A stretch of 64,000 nt of DNA from Anaeromyces robustus (taxonomy: Eukaryota; Neocallimastigomycota; Neocallimastigomycetes; Neocallimastigales; Neocallimastigaceae). The notes beneath the pieces were generated by a model. It did not search any database. It worked only from the letters and a program-made list of their open reading frames with translations, and had not been told where the DNA came from. The position numbers and the translations under genes were made by a program. The stretch is taken from assembly GCA_002104895.1 (NCBI GenBank), contig MCFG01000001.1:30001-94000 (forward strand), written 5' to 3'. This document shows positions 43,501 to 56,281 of this stretch, piece after piece. How positions within the stretch are numbered: position 1 is the first letter of the stretch; each line of letters opens with the position of its first letter.

Positions 43501-44953
43501 CAAAAAAGGAAATTTAATAAAAATTAATAAAAGAAATTAATTAAATTAAAATTTTAAACTTTTTTTTGTGTATATTTTAGTAGTAATAGAAAATAGAAAA
43601 TATATAAAATAGGAAAATGAAGCAGATAAAAAATTATTTTTTTTTTTTATTGACAATCTTTTTTATCTTTTTTGTGTTTTACATTGTTTATTTAGATATT
43701 AAAATATGTATTATAATTAATATTATTTTTTTTTGTGTATATAATAAATATAATAATTAATTATTATATTTATTAATGAATAATTGAATAAAAATAATAA
43801 ATTACAAATGGTATTCCATTTTTTATAATTCATAAATAAATACATAAATATTTTATATGTAAATTAATTCCATAAAAAGTTTTTTTTACTTTTCTGTATA
43901 ATAATTTTTTTTCATTTATTTTTATAGAAAAAAAAATGATAAATGTGTATCAATTACATTAATAGTTTTTATTTTTATGTTTTTTTTCTCTTTTTGTACT
44001 TTATTTATTTCATTTTGATATATATTTAACTTTTTGTTTTATTAATTCGTTTTTAAACATTTTTAATAATAATATTTTAAAACAAATAAATACTATTTAT
44101 AATAATAATAATCAATAATAATCAATAATATTCAATATTAATAAATATTAAACATTTTGTATTATTATTTCTTTTTTTCTTTTTTCTTTAATTTTTTAAA
44201 AAAAATGTAATTCTATAATTTTTATATTAGTTATCATTTTTTTTATTTTTTTTTTTCTTTTGTATTCCATTTTCCTTTTTTTTCTATATATATTTTAACT
44301 TTTTTTATTAATTCGTACTCATGAACATTTTAAATAACGATATTTCAAAACAAATAAATACAATGTTAATAAATTTTATATAAGTTAAACATCATTAAAT
44401 ATATTATAAAACTTTTAATCGATTAATTATTAATAATTAATTATGATACATCTAATATATAATAAAAAAATATTACATATATATAATTAATATTCTTTAT
44501 TTGTTTTTTTTTTTTAATATTATTTTTTTAATATAAAATGTAAATATTTATACATTAATAATATATTATATATAACATTATAATTTATCAATCCTTCTTT
44601 CCACAATACAAAATTACTTTCTAATAAAAAAATATATTATAAATTATATAATATATATTATATATTATATATGAAATTTCATAATTAAATAATATGTATT
44701 ATATATTATATATATTATATAATATATGTATTATAGATATATATATCATCAAAAAAAAAAGTATAAATATAAGTAAAAAGTATCATCCTTTTTATTTTTT
44801 CTTCACACAATTTTAAAAACAAAAAATAACTATAAAAATAATAAAATTATTTTAATAATCTATAGATTTTTTTTAAATATTATTATTATTTAAAAAAATT
44901 ATTAATAAAAATTAATATAATTTAATATAATTTAAAAAATAGCATATTAAAAA
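39754..44953. other. Long gene-poor interval
   Basis: T runs lie at 39969-40010 and 43281-43305, an AAAT array at 40410-40520, and TTATTTA arrays at 43018-43140. A somewhat less repetitive stretch at 41390-42130 contains a 90-codon plus-strand frame at 41758-42030 (Tyr/Ile/Phe/Lys-rich), which I do not recognise and consider doubtful. From 44630 to 44750 there are dense AT palindromes. Confidence 0.45.
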
Positions 44954-45665
44954 ATGAATTTCAAAACTATTAAGTATTGCATCTTTAGCTTTATTTGGTA
45001 TGACCAATGCTGGTTTAATTAACCCATCTGAACGTTATGCAAAATTATGTAAAGATAAATCTGGTATTCCTATTAGTAGATTAGGTGAAGATGATTTTAC
45101 TTATGTTTGCTTAATTAAATATTCTGAAGGAAAAGAAAGTAATGACAGTAACGGAGTAAATCCAAGTAATTCTTACTGTTTCCATAATGATGGTGATATT
45201 CTTTGTATTGATAATGAATTATCAAATATTGAAACTTGTGGTAAAGAAGAAAGTAAATATATTGGTCCATTATCTTGTTACCTTTCTATTTATAATTTAG
45301 CTAGTACTGCCAATAAAACTAGTAGACTTTCATTAAATAGACCATTAGTTAGTTATCCAGATAATGTAAAATATGCTGTCAGTCCAAGAGAAGATCAAGG
45401 AGATTGTGTAAAGAAAGGTGGTATTGTTGTTTATGATAAATCTATTTTCCAATATATGTGTATGATTCCAATTGAATCCTTTAAAAGTATTGAAAATACT
45501 CATTGTGCCACTCTTAATGGAAAACGTTATTGTGTTGATGAAGATTTAACACATTTCAATTTCTGTGGAAATAAAGAAGATGGTACTTTCAATGAAGGTC
45601 TTTGTAAAACAGCTCTTAATAGATTTGGTCTTTATAAGAACATTACTGTTGAAGATATTGAATAA
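44954..45665 (+). pseudogene. Two-module Cys-rich secreted family member with a frameshifted signal peptide
   Basis: An in-frame Met at 45000 gives a 221-residue protein with all 12 Cys in two modules (CKDKSGIPI, VCLIKY, YCFHN, LCIDNELSNIETC; then CVKKGGIVV, MCMIPI, HCATLNGKRYCVDEDLT). It ends in VEDIE like its 49.7-kb paralog. The expected start, ATG at 44954 reading MNFKTI as in the paralogs' MNFK, is out of frame with the rest. The T run at 44970-44971 is two bases shorter than family alignment requires, and the remaining signal peptide (LSIASLALFGMTNA) lies in the downstream frame. As it stands, translation from 44954 stops early, and from 45000 it gives a protein without a secretion signal. 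This is a recent slippage mutation or a sequencing error. Confidence 0.75.
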
Positions 45666-46437
45666 ACTAATTCATAAAAAAATTGGACGAAATTCAAATA
45701 GTTGTTATTTTTTTTTAAAAAAAAAGAATTATTTTTTAATATTTTATCAAATATTAATATGATTTTAAAAATATTTCTTTTTTTTTTTTTTTTTTGAAAA
45801 AAAATAAAAAAATTAATATGCTTATATATTCAAATGATTTAAATATTATTAAAATAATTTTATTTAAAACAAAAAAAAATAAAATAAAATAAAATAAAAA
45901 AAAATAAAATAAAATAAAATAAAATAAAATAAAATAAAATAAAATAAAATAAAATACAAAATAATAAAATAACAAAAACAATAAAATAATAAAAGCAAAA
46001 ATCTTAAAAATAAAAAAAAATAAAAATAAAAATAAAAAATAATAAAATAAAAATAAAAATAAAAATAATAAAATAAAAATAATAATAAAAATAAAAATAA
46101 AAGAAAATAAAATAATAAAAACAATAAAATAAAAATAGAAAATAATAAAATAAAAAAATAAAAATAAAATAAAATAAAAAAATAAAAATAAAATAAAAAA
46201 TAAAAATAAAATAAAAAAATCAATAAAAAATTAACAAATAAAAACAAAAATCTTAAAAATAAGAATAAAATAATAATAAAAATAATAAAGTAAAACATAA
46301 TAAAATAAAAAATTATAATCAAAATCCTTTTACTATTTTTTTTTTAATTTGAAATTTTTTTAAATGAAAATTTTCTTATTTTTTTATTTATTTATTATTC
46401 TTTATTTATTTATTATATATTGTAATAATGTATTTAT

Positions 46438-46662
46438 ATTTATAAGTTCTGGTTGTATATCGTTTTATTATCAATTACAACAGTTTTCTTATTGCTTTTA
46501 AATTTAAATAAATTACATCGAAACTTTTACATCTACAAAGTTAATATGTACTATGTTAAGATCTATTGGAATTTTAAGAGGACTTTAATGATTTTACTGC
46601 TAATTAGAGTTACAGATCTACCTATTTTATTATATTTAATCGTTTATGAACTTTCTCCTTGA
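46438..46662 (+). other. Unrecognised short frame in a less A+T-rich patch
   Basis: A plus-strand frame from ATG 46453 gives 69 residues rich in Leu/Ile (IVLLSITTVFLLLLNLNKL, then RTLMILLLIRVTDLPILL). The patch has more balanced composition than its flanks, and other frames also show protein-like pieces (VVYRFIINYNSF). It may be a decayed coding fragment. I cannot assign it. Confidence 0.2.
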
Positions 46663-47100
46663 TTTTTTTTATTTTTTTAAAATTTATCAATTATTCATAT
46701 TTCCATTATTTTATTTTATTTTATTATAATTTTTTTTATTTCTGTTATTTTTTTTAGTATTTATTATATCATATACTAAAAAAATGTATACAAATATTAA
46801 ATCAACCAAAAAAAAAAAAAATATTAGAAAGAATCTCTTCCTAACATTTTTTCATTAAACCATTTTTTGTTATTTATATTTATAAAATGATAAGAATATT
46901 CTATACCTAAAAATTAAATTATTCTTTTTTTTTTTAATTTTATTAATTATAACGTGTAATATTATATTTAAGCAACATTTATATAAAAAATATAATTTAT
47001 TTACTCTATGTAATAATATGTAATAATATTTTAGTTATATAGTATTATATATATTTAACAACATTTAACTTCAATCTAAGTTTTTTGTTATTATAACAAT

Positions 47101-47238
47101 CTATAATCTATTTATCGTTTTCATTCCAATAATTCTTATACCAAATTTATACAATGACATTATTAAAGCAGTACTACAATTAAAATTACAAAGACAATAA
47201 TTACCATTCTTTCCATCACATATTTTTAAAACATTGTT
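47101..47238 (-). other. Possible relic exon with clustered Cys
   Basis: The minus strand reads NVLKICDGKNGNYCLCNFNC, then STALIMSLYKFGIRI and a stop at 47101-47103. Four Cys within 15 residues and mixed composition look protein-like. There is no start and no clear upstream exon, so this is weak. Confidence 0.2.
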
Positions 47239-47554
47239 AATTACTTATTTTATACCAGTTATTATTAGTAGTTTATCTAATATATTTTTAACGACACTGA
47301 TATATATTCTTTAAAAATATTTAATAATAGAACAATAATTAATAATAATTGAAATAAAAAAAGTAATTAATTAGGTTACATTGTAATTTTTATTATATTT
47401 TATAAGATTATATAATTTATTGTTGTTAATGTATTTTTAATTATATATGTAAATATTAATTAAATTTTATTTTATAGTATATATTATTTGTATTATATTT
47501 ATATATATACTATATATCTATACTAACGACATATTAAAACTGACATCTAATTTG

Positions 47555-47773
47555 TTAATATCAAATAATGTATTTTTTATATTAATATTTAATTTCTAAT
47601 TCATTCTAAATATTTTTTCTTGTATATATTAATAATTCTATCTATTTCTATTATTCTAATTTTTTAATATCAAATAATGTATTTTTTATATTAATATTTA
47701 ATTTCTAATTCATTCTAAATGTTTTTTTTTTGTATATATTAATAATTCTATCTATTTCTATTATTCTATTTTT
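47555..47773. repeat. 109/110-bp tandem duplication
   Basis: A unit starting ttaatatcaaataatgtatt and ending near tctatttctattattctaat is repeated almost perfectly at 47555-47663 and 47664-47773. A third partial start (ttaatatcaaata) lies at 47774. The differences are mostly T-run length. Confidence 0.85.
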
Positions 47774-48992
47774 TTAATATCAAATACTTTATTCTGTATT
47801 AATTCTTTTTTTTTTTTTTTTGATATAGCTTTGTTTTTTATTTAATATTTATTATTTCATTTATTTTTTATTTCAAGTATTATATTTTCTTTATTTCAAT
47901 GAATTATATATTCATATACATTTATATTAAATTAATTAATTAAAAAATCTAAGAAAAATATATGTAATAACTAAAGTATTAAAATTAAATAAAGTAATAT
48001 CATAATTGACTACAAAGAAAAATTAATATAATATATTTTATTTTGTTTTTGTATCTAATAATAAAAATAAAACAATTTTTGTATCTAATAATAAAGATAA
48101 AACAATTATATTAACATAGTAACAATATATAAATAATGATATAAAATAAATATGTAATAACAAACAACTAAATATAAAATATATAAATATATTTTATATA
48201 TTTATTTATTTATTTATTTATTTATAAAAAATAAATAAATGTTAAAAATTATTTTGGATAATAATCAATGTTGTGTAAATAAAATGAATTTATGTATGTA
48301 TTATATAAAATGATTAATATATAATATTAATATTCAAGAAAAATATAAATAAAAATAACAAAAAAATTAATATATAATTAATTATTTTATTATCCCAAAT
48401 AATATATTTTTAAATGAAATTGTTTTTGCTTTTTATAACTTTATATATATATATACCTAAAAAAAATTAAAACCATTTGAAATGTTTTGTTTTGTTTTGT
48501 TTTGTTTTTTTTTTTATTTTTTAAATATTTACTTTGTATTCATGAAATCTTCATATAATCTTCATATAAAAAAACATTTAAATTAAAAAAAAATTAAAAT
48601 ATATAAATAAATAAATAAATTAAAAATAAAATTAAAAATTATAATAAAATAATAGAAAAGAAATGGTAATTAAAATAAAAGTATTTTAGTTATATAATAA
48701 AATTTGAAAACAATAAATAAATAGAAATTAGAAATATTTATTATAAAAAAAAATATAAACAGAAATAATAAAATAAAAAAGAACAAAAGAATAATCGTTT
48801 TTTTTTTTTTTTTTTTTTTAAAATAACATAATTAAACAATAATAATTAGAGTGATACAAAAATTATTGAAAGTTATACTTAGTATTTAATTATATTTATT
48901 AAATAAAAATAAAGTGTTTCAGTATATGAAAAAGAAAAAAAAAATAATTATTCCCTTTGGTTAAAAAATTTATTTTTCGTTACATCTTTTTA

Positions 48993-49055
48993 TATACAAC
49001 TATTTTATATTATTATATTATATATTTAATATATAATATTATAATAGTTGTATAT
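48993..49055. repeat. AT-rich imperfect palindrome with a 12-bp unique outer arm
   Basis: tatacaactatt at 48993-49004 is inverted as aatagttgtata at about 49043-49054. The interior is AT-rich and largely self-complementary. It could form a long hairpin or cruciform. Confidence 0.55.
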
Positions 49056-49731
49056 CTCTAATTATTATTAATATTTAATCATTATTATTATTAATACTTA
49101 ATTATTAATAAATTATTTACCTCATAAATATATTAAAGTCTTAAAAAAAACCAATAAAGGAGAGTGTTTTGATGTAACACAAAAACATAAAATAATAAAA
49201 TATTCATAGTAACACAAAAAATTTAAAATTTTTCATAATTTTTTTTTTTTTTTAATTTTTATTTTTATTATCTCTTTAAATTTTAAATATTTATTAAAAT
49301 AATTATTAAATATTCATTTATATAATATATTAATTAAAATTTATTAATATTTAATTTTTTTAAAAAATATAGAATATTCTATTACTATAAATATTAATAT
49401 ATTAATATTTATATTAAATTTTCTATTTTTATATAAAACAATAATCATGCATTAATATTTAATATAAAATATGATATAAAATAAAATTATTATTAATAAA
49501 AAAATAGTATTATTATTCATTTTTTCATTTTTTATTTAAACTATTCGTTAATACAATTTTGAATAATCATATAAAAAAGTTAATTATTCTTTTTTCTTTT
49601 TTTTTTTTTTTTTTTTTTTTATAATAAAAAAATAATAATAAAAATAATAATAAAATAAATAAAATTTCATACCAAATTAAAAAAAAAAAAAAAATAGTAA
49701 TATTGTATTAATAATAATAATAATAATAAAA

Positions 49732-50424
49732 ATGAATTTCAAGAATGTTTTAAGATTTACTGCTTTAACTTTATTAAATATTGCTAATGCAGTTCCAGTT
49801 ACTAGTGGAACAAAAACTTTACCTTCTAATCCAATGGCTAAATCTTGTAATTCTAAATTTGGTATTCCTGTTGGTGATTCTAATAATAAATTTTCTTGTT
49901 TAATTGAATATACAACAGATTTAAATACAAATAATACTTTCTGTTTTCATAATAATGGTACAATTCTTTGTATTGATGAAGAATTAAATAATATAGAAAA
50001 ATGTAAAAAAGAATATGAATATAGTAGTGAATATTCTTGCTTTACTGAAATTTATAATTTAGCTACATCTGCTACAATATATAAAAAAGTTTCAATAGAA
50101 AGACCAATGATTAGTTTTCCAAATAATGAAAAATATGCTGTTGCTCCAAGATTAGATTATAAAGAATGTCAAGATAAAGGTGGTATTGTTATTAGTTATC
50201 AAAGCCATTACCAATATATATGTTTTGCTCCAATAGAAACTTTTGAAAGTACTGAAAATATTCATTGTGCTACTATTGAAGGTAATCGTTATTGTGTTGA
50301 TGAAAATCTTACACAATTTAAATATTGTAATGATAATAATAATTCATTTAACAAAGATGCTTGTTCCTATGTTCTCAATGAATATGCTACTAATCATAAG
50401 ATTACATTGGAAGATATTGAATAA
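49732..50424 (+). CDS. Secreted Cys-rich protein, intact two-module member
   Basis: This is an intact 230-residue frame. Residues 1-20 form a signal peptide (MNFKNVLRFTALTLLNIANA). Module 1 has Cys39, 56, 71, 80, 91 and 103 with CNSKFGIPV, CLIEY, FCFHNNGTILCIDEELNNI. A spacer RPMISFPNNEKYAVAPR follows. Module 2 has Cys146, 164, 179, 188, 199 and 211 with CQDKGGIVI, ICFAPIE, HCATIEGNRYCVDENLT. The two modules are related to each other (C-x5-GI, C-x-x-I/P, C-x(N/E)G-x-x-x-C(I/V)D/E-x-x-L), so an internal duplication made the gene. The sequence ends in LEDIE. The pattern suggests three disulfides per module and a soluble extracellular protein. No enzyme motif is seen. I do not recognise the family, and the function is unknown. 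Confidence 0.85.
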   Translation: MNFKNVLRFTALTLLNIANAVPVTSGTKTLPSNPMAKSCNSKFGIPVGDSNNKFSCLIEYTTDLNTNNTFCFHNNGTILCIDEELNNIEKCKKEYEYSSEYSCFTEIYNLATSATIYKKVSIERPMISFPNNEKYAVAPRLDYKECQDKGGIVISYQSHYQYICFAPIETFESTENIHCATIEGNRYCVDENLTQFKYCNDNNNSFNKDACSYVLNEYATNHKITLEDIE

Positions 50425-51516
50425 ATTTTAATTAATTAAATCATTTTTTTATTATTATTATTATTATTTAATACATCATAAAATATTAGTTTATATTAAA
50501 AAAGAAAATTAGAAAATAATAGAAATAGATAAAATAGAATTATTAACACACAAAAAATAAAAAATAAAAAAATATTTAGAATAAAATAGAAATTAAATAT
50601 TAATATTAAAATTATAATATTGTAAATAAAGAAAATATATATAATAAACTTAAAATATATATATATATATAATTAATAATTAAAAATCATATTAATCTAA
50701 AAACTCAATAAATTAATAATACAAAACTATCTGCTATAAAATAAATAAAACAAGTTTTTAATATTGAAGTTATTAATAAAATAATAATAACTTTAATCTT
50801 ATTATATTACTTTTTACTTTTAATTTTATTTTTTTTACTTTTTATTACTTTTTTTTTAAAAATGTATAATGTATGTTATTTGTCTATGTATAAATATTAG
50901 TTATATCAATGATAAAGATTATATAATCATTTATTACTATATAATAAAATTAAAAATTTTATATTATAATTTTTAATTTTTATATTATTTCAAATGTAAT
51001 ATATGATATTTTTTTTTATAAATTATAAAAATTATCATTATTAATATTATAAAATTATAATAATTAATAAATGTATAATATCATCATACTTTAAAATATT
51101 ATATTAATAAATTTAATAATATATTTTATCATTGCAATAATTATCCTTATTACTATTATTGCCATTATTATTCATTATTATTATTATTACTATTGTTGTT
51201 GTTGTTATAGTCGTTATAATAATAATGTATATTTATTAAATTTTGAACGAAGGATTTATATGATTGTATAAGCAATCAAAAAAAAAAAATATATATATAT
51301 ATATATATAAAATTATTAAATTTTTTATATTAAAAATTTAATATAAAATGAAATATTTATACATCTAAATACATCATACATTTTTTTTTTTTATTTCCTT
51401 ATTTTATACTTTTTATTTTTTTTTTTTTGCATTTTTTAATTTATTTTTTATTCTTGATTTTATTTTTTTTTCTTCTTCTTCATTTTTATTTTATGTTCTT
51501 ATTTATATTCATTTTA
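50425..51516. other. Intergenic, nothing recognised
   Basis: A/T-rich with an (AT)n tract near 51289-51308 and TTG/TTA mixed repeats at 51175-51215. Confidence 0.5.
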
Positions 51517-51996
51517 TTAGCATTTTTTTACAATTCTCTCAGGGCTTATTAATAATGGTAATGGAATATTATCTACATTATTGAAATTTCTAGGTGGGTA
51601 GTGCATACATGAATGTACATTTTCATAACATATGTTAGTATTTGTATAATAACAATCTTCAAGACTTGGATTAGTTAAAATTTTACCTTGAAGATTTTTA
51701 TTATCCGAAAAATCACTATTTTTATTTAATTAAGAATTTTTTATTTTTTTAAAATATTTGTATATTAAATTATTTTTATATAATTTTTATTATTTTTTAT
51801 TTTTTATATAATTTTAAATAATGTAAAAAGTAAAAACATTTATAAAAATGTTATTTATCAATTATTATGAAAATTTTATTTTTATAAAATTTTAAATATA
51901 TATTTCAAATGTTTATATATTACTTACACGTATTTTAACTTTGGTATATTCTTTAATGATTCTGGAAGTGATTCTAAATTATTATTAGACATGTTT
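51517..51996 (-). pseudogene. Orphan 3' fragment of an LRR-family gene (two exons)
   Basis: Exon 51996-51928 (69 bases, phase 2 at both ends) encodes one leucine-rich repeat (NMSNNNLESLPESLKNIPKL). The exon at 51715-51517 continues in phase as DFSDNKNLQGKILTNPSLED, then a Cys-containing end-cap and a stop (KKC, TAA). This is the same architecture as the last LRR exon plus cap of the gene at 2352-6130 (compare NPNLKGKTLTNESLETC), but without chitin-binding domains. Upstream, where further LRR exons and a signal-peptide exon should lie, there is only intron-like sequence, then a TTTA array of about 400 bases, and no homologous exons up to 54 kb. I infer a truncated gene whose 5' part was lost or separated. 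Confidence 0.65.
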
Positions 51997-52151
51997 CTTT
52001 TTAAAAAATATATATATATATTTAATAAAAAAAATTAACATTATTACAAAAAATAAAAATAATTTTTTTAATTAATGTTTCAAATTATGAATAATTATAT
52101 AATATATCAATTATTATTATTAATTATTATTATTATTAACTATTATATTTA

Positions 52152-52590
<439 letters not shown>

Positions 52591-54051
52591 ATTTAATAAT
52601 CATTTTAATTACGTTTTATAATAAAAAAAATTTTTTTTGATTTGTTTTTGTGATTTAAAACAATAAAACAGTAATAAAGTTTATTATCAAAAATCTTTCA
52701 TTAGTTCGAAAATCTACTCAAAATTATGTTAATTTTTAAATAATTAAATTGAAAATAAAAAACATTTATATTATAAAATTTCTTTAATATTATAAAACTT
52801 TTTTTTTTTTTATAGTGAAAATCCATTAAAAATAAATTAGTCTTGCTTTTAAATGAAATAATAATAAAAATATTTTTTAGATATTAGTTGTGTGGATGTA
52901 ATAATATGAAAAAATTGGATATTTTTAATAATCATCAATATATTTATTTGTAATTCATCTTTACAAATACGGCCATTAAAAATTGATAACATTTATTTAT
53001 AAAAACAAAAAATTTTAAAACATTTTGAAACAACAAAATAAAATTATAATAAATAAAGTTTAAAAAAAAAAAAAGAAAGAAAGAAAGAAAATAAAAATTG
53101 GTTATAGTAAAAAATACTCTTTTATAAATTAAAAAGATAACAATAATAACAAAAAGAATTATGTAAATTAAAAACATTTTCAAATAATAATTTAAATACA
53201 TTAATATAAAAATAATATTAATATTAATATTAATAATTAATAATTTTTATTAATAATTATTTTTAATTTTTTGAACTTAAATGAAAAATGAAAAAATCAT
53301 GAGGTAATAAAAATAATTAGTATTTGATCTTTAAATATAAAATACATTTGGAATATTTTTATAATTTTTAAGTCAATGATACAATTTTAATATAATTATT
53401 TTAACATATAAGAATTATAATTTAAATGTATTTAAATATATATTAATTATAATATATATCAGATATCATACATTTATATTTTTTATTAAAGTTTTAAAAA
53501 CTGATTTCATGTTTTTTTATTTTCAAATACAGTAACAAATAAATCATATTAATAGAAATATAGAAGATTAAAGATTAAATATTCAAAAAAATACAATGTT
53601 TACAACCTATAAAATTAGTTGAAACAATTTTCTTGTTCTTAAATCATATAGTATATTTAATTGTGTTTTTCATTTTTTAATTAATTAATTAAAACATATA
53701 ATTAAAAAATTCATGAATTAACATAATTTATTAAAAATGCAAAAAATATATAAAAATGTATATATTTATTATATATTTTATTTAAATATCTATTTAAAAT
53801 ATTGGTATATATGATAGTTTAAAATAATTACATAATATAAATTAAAATTACAAAATTATGAAAATAAAAACTTTTCAATCATAAACTTATTATATATAGT
53901 ATTACTATATATATATTAAAAAAAAAATAAGAGGTAAATTCTATATTATATTTATAAGTAAATTTTTTTTTTTACTTAATTTTATGGATATATTTTTTAT
54001 TTCTTATTTTTTTCATTTAATAATTTTTTTTGACAATATTTTATTCATAAT
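52591..54051. other. Intergenic, nothing recognised
   Basis: A/T-rich. A minus-strand low-complexity frame at 52944-53201 (Phe/Ile-rich) is not convincing. A GAAA tract lies at 53073-53090. Confidence 0.45.
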
Positions 54052-54360
54052 TTAATAACGTTTGCCTCCACTTCTTCCACCACGAGGCTTAGCTATAATA
54101 GGTGATATAAAACCTCTTTTATTTTGAATATTTGGGTTTTCAACATTATCATCATATATATCATTTCTTTTCTATGTACGAATTACATTACCAACATTAT
54201 CATTTATATAAGCTTTTTTCCATGTACGAACTATATTACCAGCGTTATCATTCAAAATAATACTACTTGAAATATTTGGAACATCTGGAACTGGTATACT
54301 AGTAACTGTTATAGCTAATCCAAGAATAGCTAAAACTGAAATTGGATTATAAATTTTCAT
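54052..54360 (-). pseudogene. Small secreted repeat-peptide precursor with dibasic (Kex2-type) sites, interrupted by TAG
   Basis: From ATG 54360 the minus strand encodes a signal peptide (MKIYNPISVLAILGLAITVT), a short pro-segment (SIPVPDVPNISSS), and then tandem units. These are NDNAGNIVRTWKK, NDNVGNVIRT, a TAG stop, KR, and a diverged DDNVENPNIQNKR. It ends with GFISPIIAKPRGGRSGGKRY and TAA at 54052-54054. The frame is open on both sides of the stop at codon 63 (102 codons overall). The first unit has TGG at the position equivalent to the TAG. Each unit ends in KK or KR, the cleavage signal of the fungal Golgi protease Kex2. Secretion signal, short related repeats and dibasic ends is the layout of fungal Kex2-processed repeat proteins and alpha-pheromone precursors. 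The bioactivity is unknown. Confidence 0.6.
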
Positions 54361-56281
54361 TTTTATAATATTTTATTTTATTGGGTATTTGGTATATGTA
54401 TATATATAAATAATTATATTTTTTTTTTTTTTTTTTTTTTTGAGAAAAAAAATTTTTTTATGAAAATTGATTATCTTTTATATTTATGAATTTATTAATA
54501 AAAATATCATTATAATTTTGATTTTATTATTAATTTAAAATCTTTCATCTTTCATATTATAATATTATAAATATTTACTATACTATAAATAGAATAAAAA
54601 TATAAATATATTATAAATATATATAAATGATATTAATATAAAATTTTTTAATATGATTATATTATATTCATAAATTTTTTATACTAAATATTCTCTTTAA
54701 TGCTAAATATTTACATTTTGTTTATTCAAAAAATATTTTTAATGATATATAAATATCTCTTTATATTAATAATACTCAATGTATTATAAAAATTAATTTT
54801 GATTTATTAAATCTATATAATATATATTTTTTAGCAGTATTAATATATTTTATAGATTTTATTATTTATAGATATATATTTAAAATCGTTTAAATTAAAA
54901 ATTAATGATCAATCAATAATATTATGATTTAAAAAAAATATTTTTTAAATTAAATTTTTTAAATTAGAAAATAAATTTTTCAATAATAATTATTTTTTAT
55001 TTTTTTATTTTTTAACTTTAATTATTATAAAAATTAACAATCAAAAAATTTAAACAATTGTTAGTAAATTTTATTATTATTTGAAAATAAATTGAATTTA
55101 TTATATTATATATAAAAAATAAGTAATGAAAAACCTATAAATAATTTTATAATAGTTATTTATAATAAAATAATACATATAAAAATATAAAAATATTATA
55201 TATTATATCTTAAAATATTTATAATTATTTATTAAATAAGTATGTAATTATATATGTACTTATATTATTTGAATAATAGGAATATCAATTTATTATTAAA
55301 TACTAATATATAATTTATAATTTTAATTGTTTGTATATAAAATTGGAATGTAAACTATAATATTGTTAATATTAATAATAATTTTAAAAAGATAAGAATA
55401 TTAATAAATAGTAAATTATCTTTAACATTTACCAGTTGTATATATAATAAAGAATAAATTTTATTGTAAAAGAAAAAAAAAATAACTTTTTAATTATTAA
55501 ACAATTAAACAACAAAATGATTAAAATTTATTTCTAAGATGAACTAAAATTATTGGCAGAATAATTATAGCTTATCTTAAAAATATTTAACTTTAATTAT
55601 ATTATTGTTTAATAGAAAAAATTTAATTAAAAAATTTAAATAAATCAATATTACGTAATTATTAAACCTTGGAGAAAGAGAAAAAAAATTTTTTTAATTA
55701 ATATTATTATTAATTATTTTAACAATCGTGTTCATTTAAATCATTTACATTTCAATTTTTTTAAGAAACTTTTGTTATACTTTCATAAATCTTTAAATAT
55801 ATTATCAATTATAAAATATATATTAATACATTTTTACTATTTTAATTTAAATTTGTTTTTAAATTTAATATTATTTTCTATACTATTTTCATCATTTATA
55901 TATCTTTATTATCATTTCCTTATTTTTTGTCTTCAATATTAAATTCATTATCATCATTTTATTCTTTTGTAATTTAATTTTTTTTTATAATTTTTTTTTA
56001 GACTAAATGAAGAAAATACACTTTTTCACTTATAATTATATAAAGAATTAAAAAAATACTAAAAAACTCTTATCAAAAAAAAAAAAATTTTTTTTATTTG
56101 ATTTTTTTATTTGTTAATCTTTATTTTAAATATATTGTATCATTTAGAGAAGAATGAAATTTATATAATACTACACCGGAATTAATTATAATTTTAGAAA
56201 TTTTGATAATGTGACTGTTTCATAATATATAAATCAGGTGACTCGGATTATTCTTTGAAAAATATGATTATGTCAATATCA
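54361..56281. other. Intergenic, nothing recognised
   Basis: A/T-rich with no convincing frame. The segment 56140-56281 has more balanced composition and may be the decayed continuation of the retrotransposon relic that starts at 56282. Confidence 0.4.

Larger units (their letters stand above)
45666..49731. other. Intergenic with AAAAT arrays and a 110-bp tandem duplication
   Basis: AAAAT pentamers (45880-45957) grade into irregular A-rich repeats up to 46317. A 109/110-bp tandem duplication covers 47555-47773. Possible coding relics at 46438-46662 and 47101-47238 are entered separately. A hairpin lies at 48993-49055. No supported gene. Confidence 0.5.

Noticed and set aside
45754-46322. Phe/Leu/Ile-rich minus-strand frames
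   Set aside because: They arise from AAAAT and A-rich repeats downstream of the Cys-rich gene.
52944-53201. Possible upstream exon of the truncated LRR gene
   Set aside because: The frame is Phe/Ile-rich, with no leucine-rich-repeat spacing and no phase-2 splice sites at its ends.
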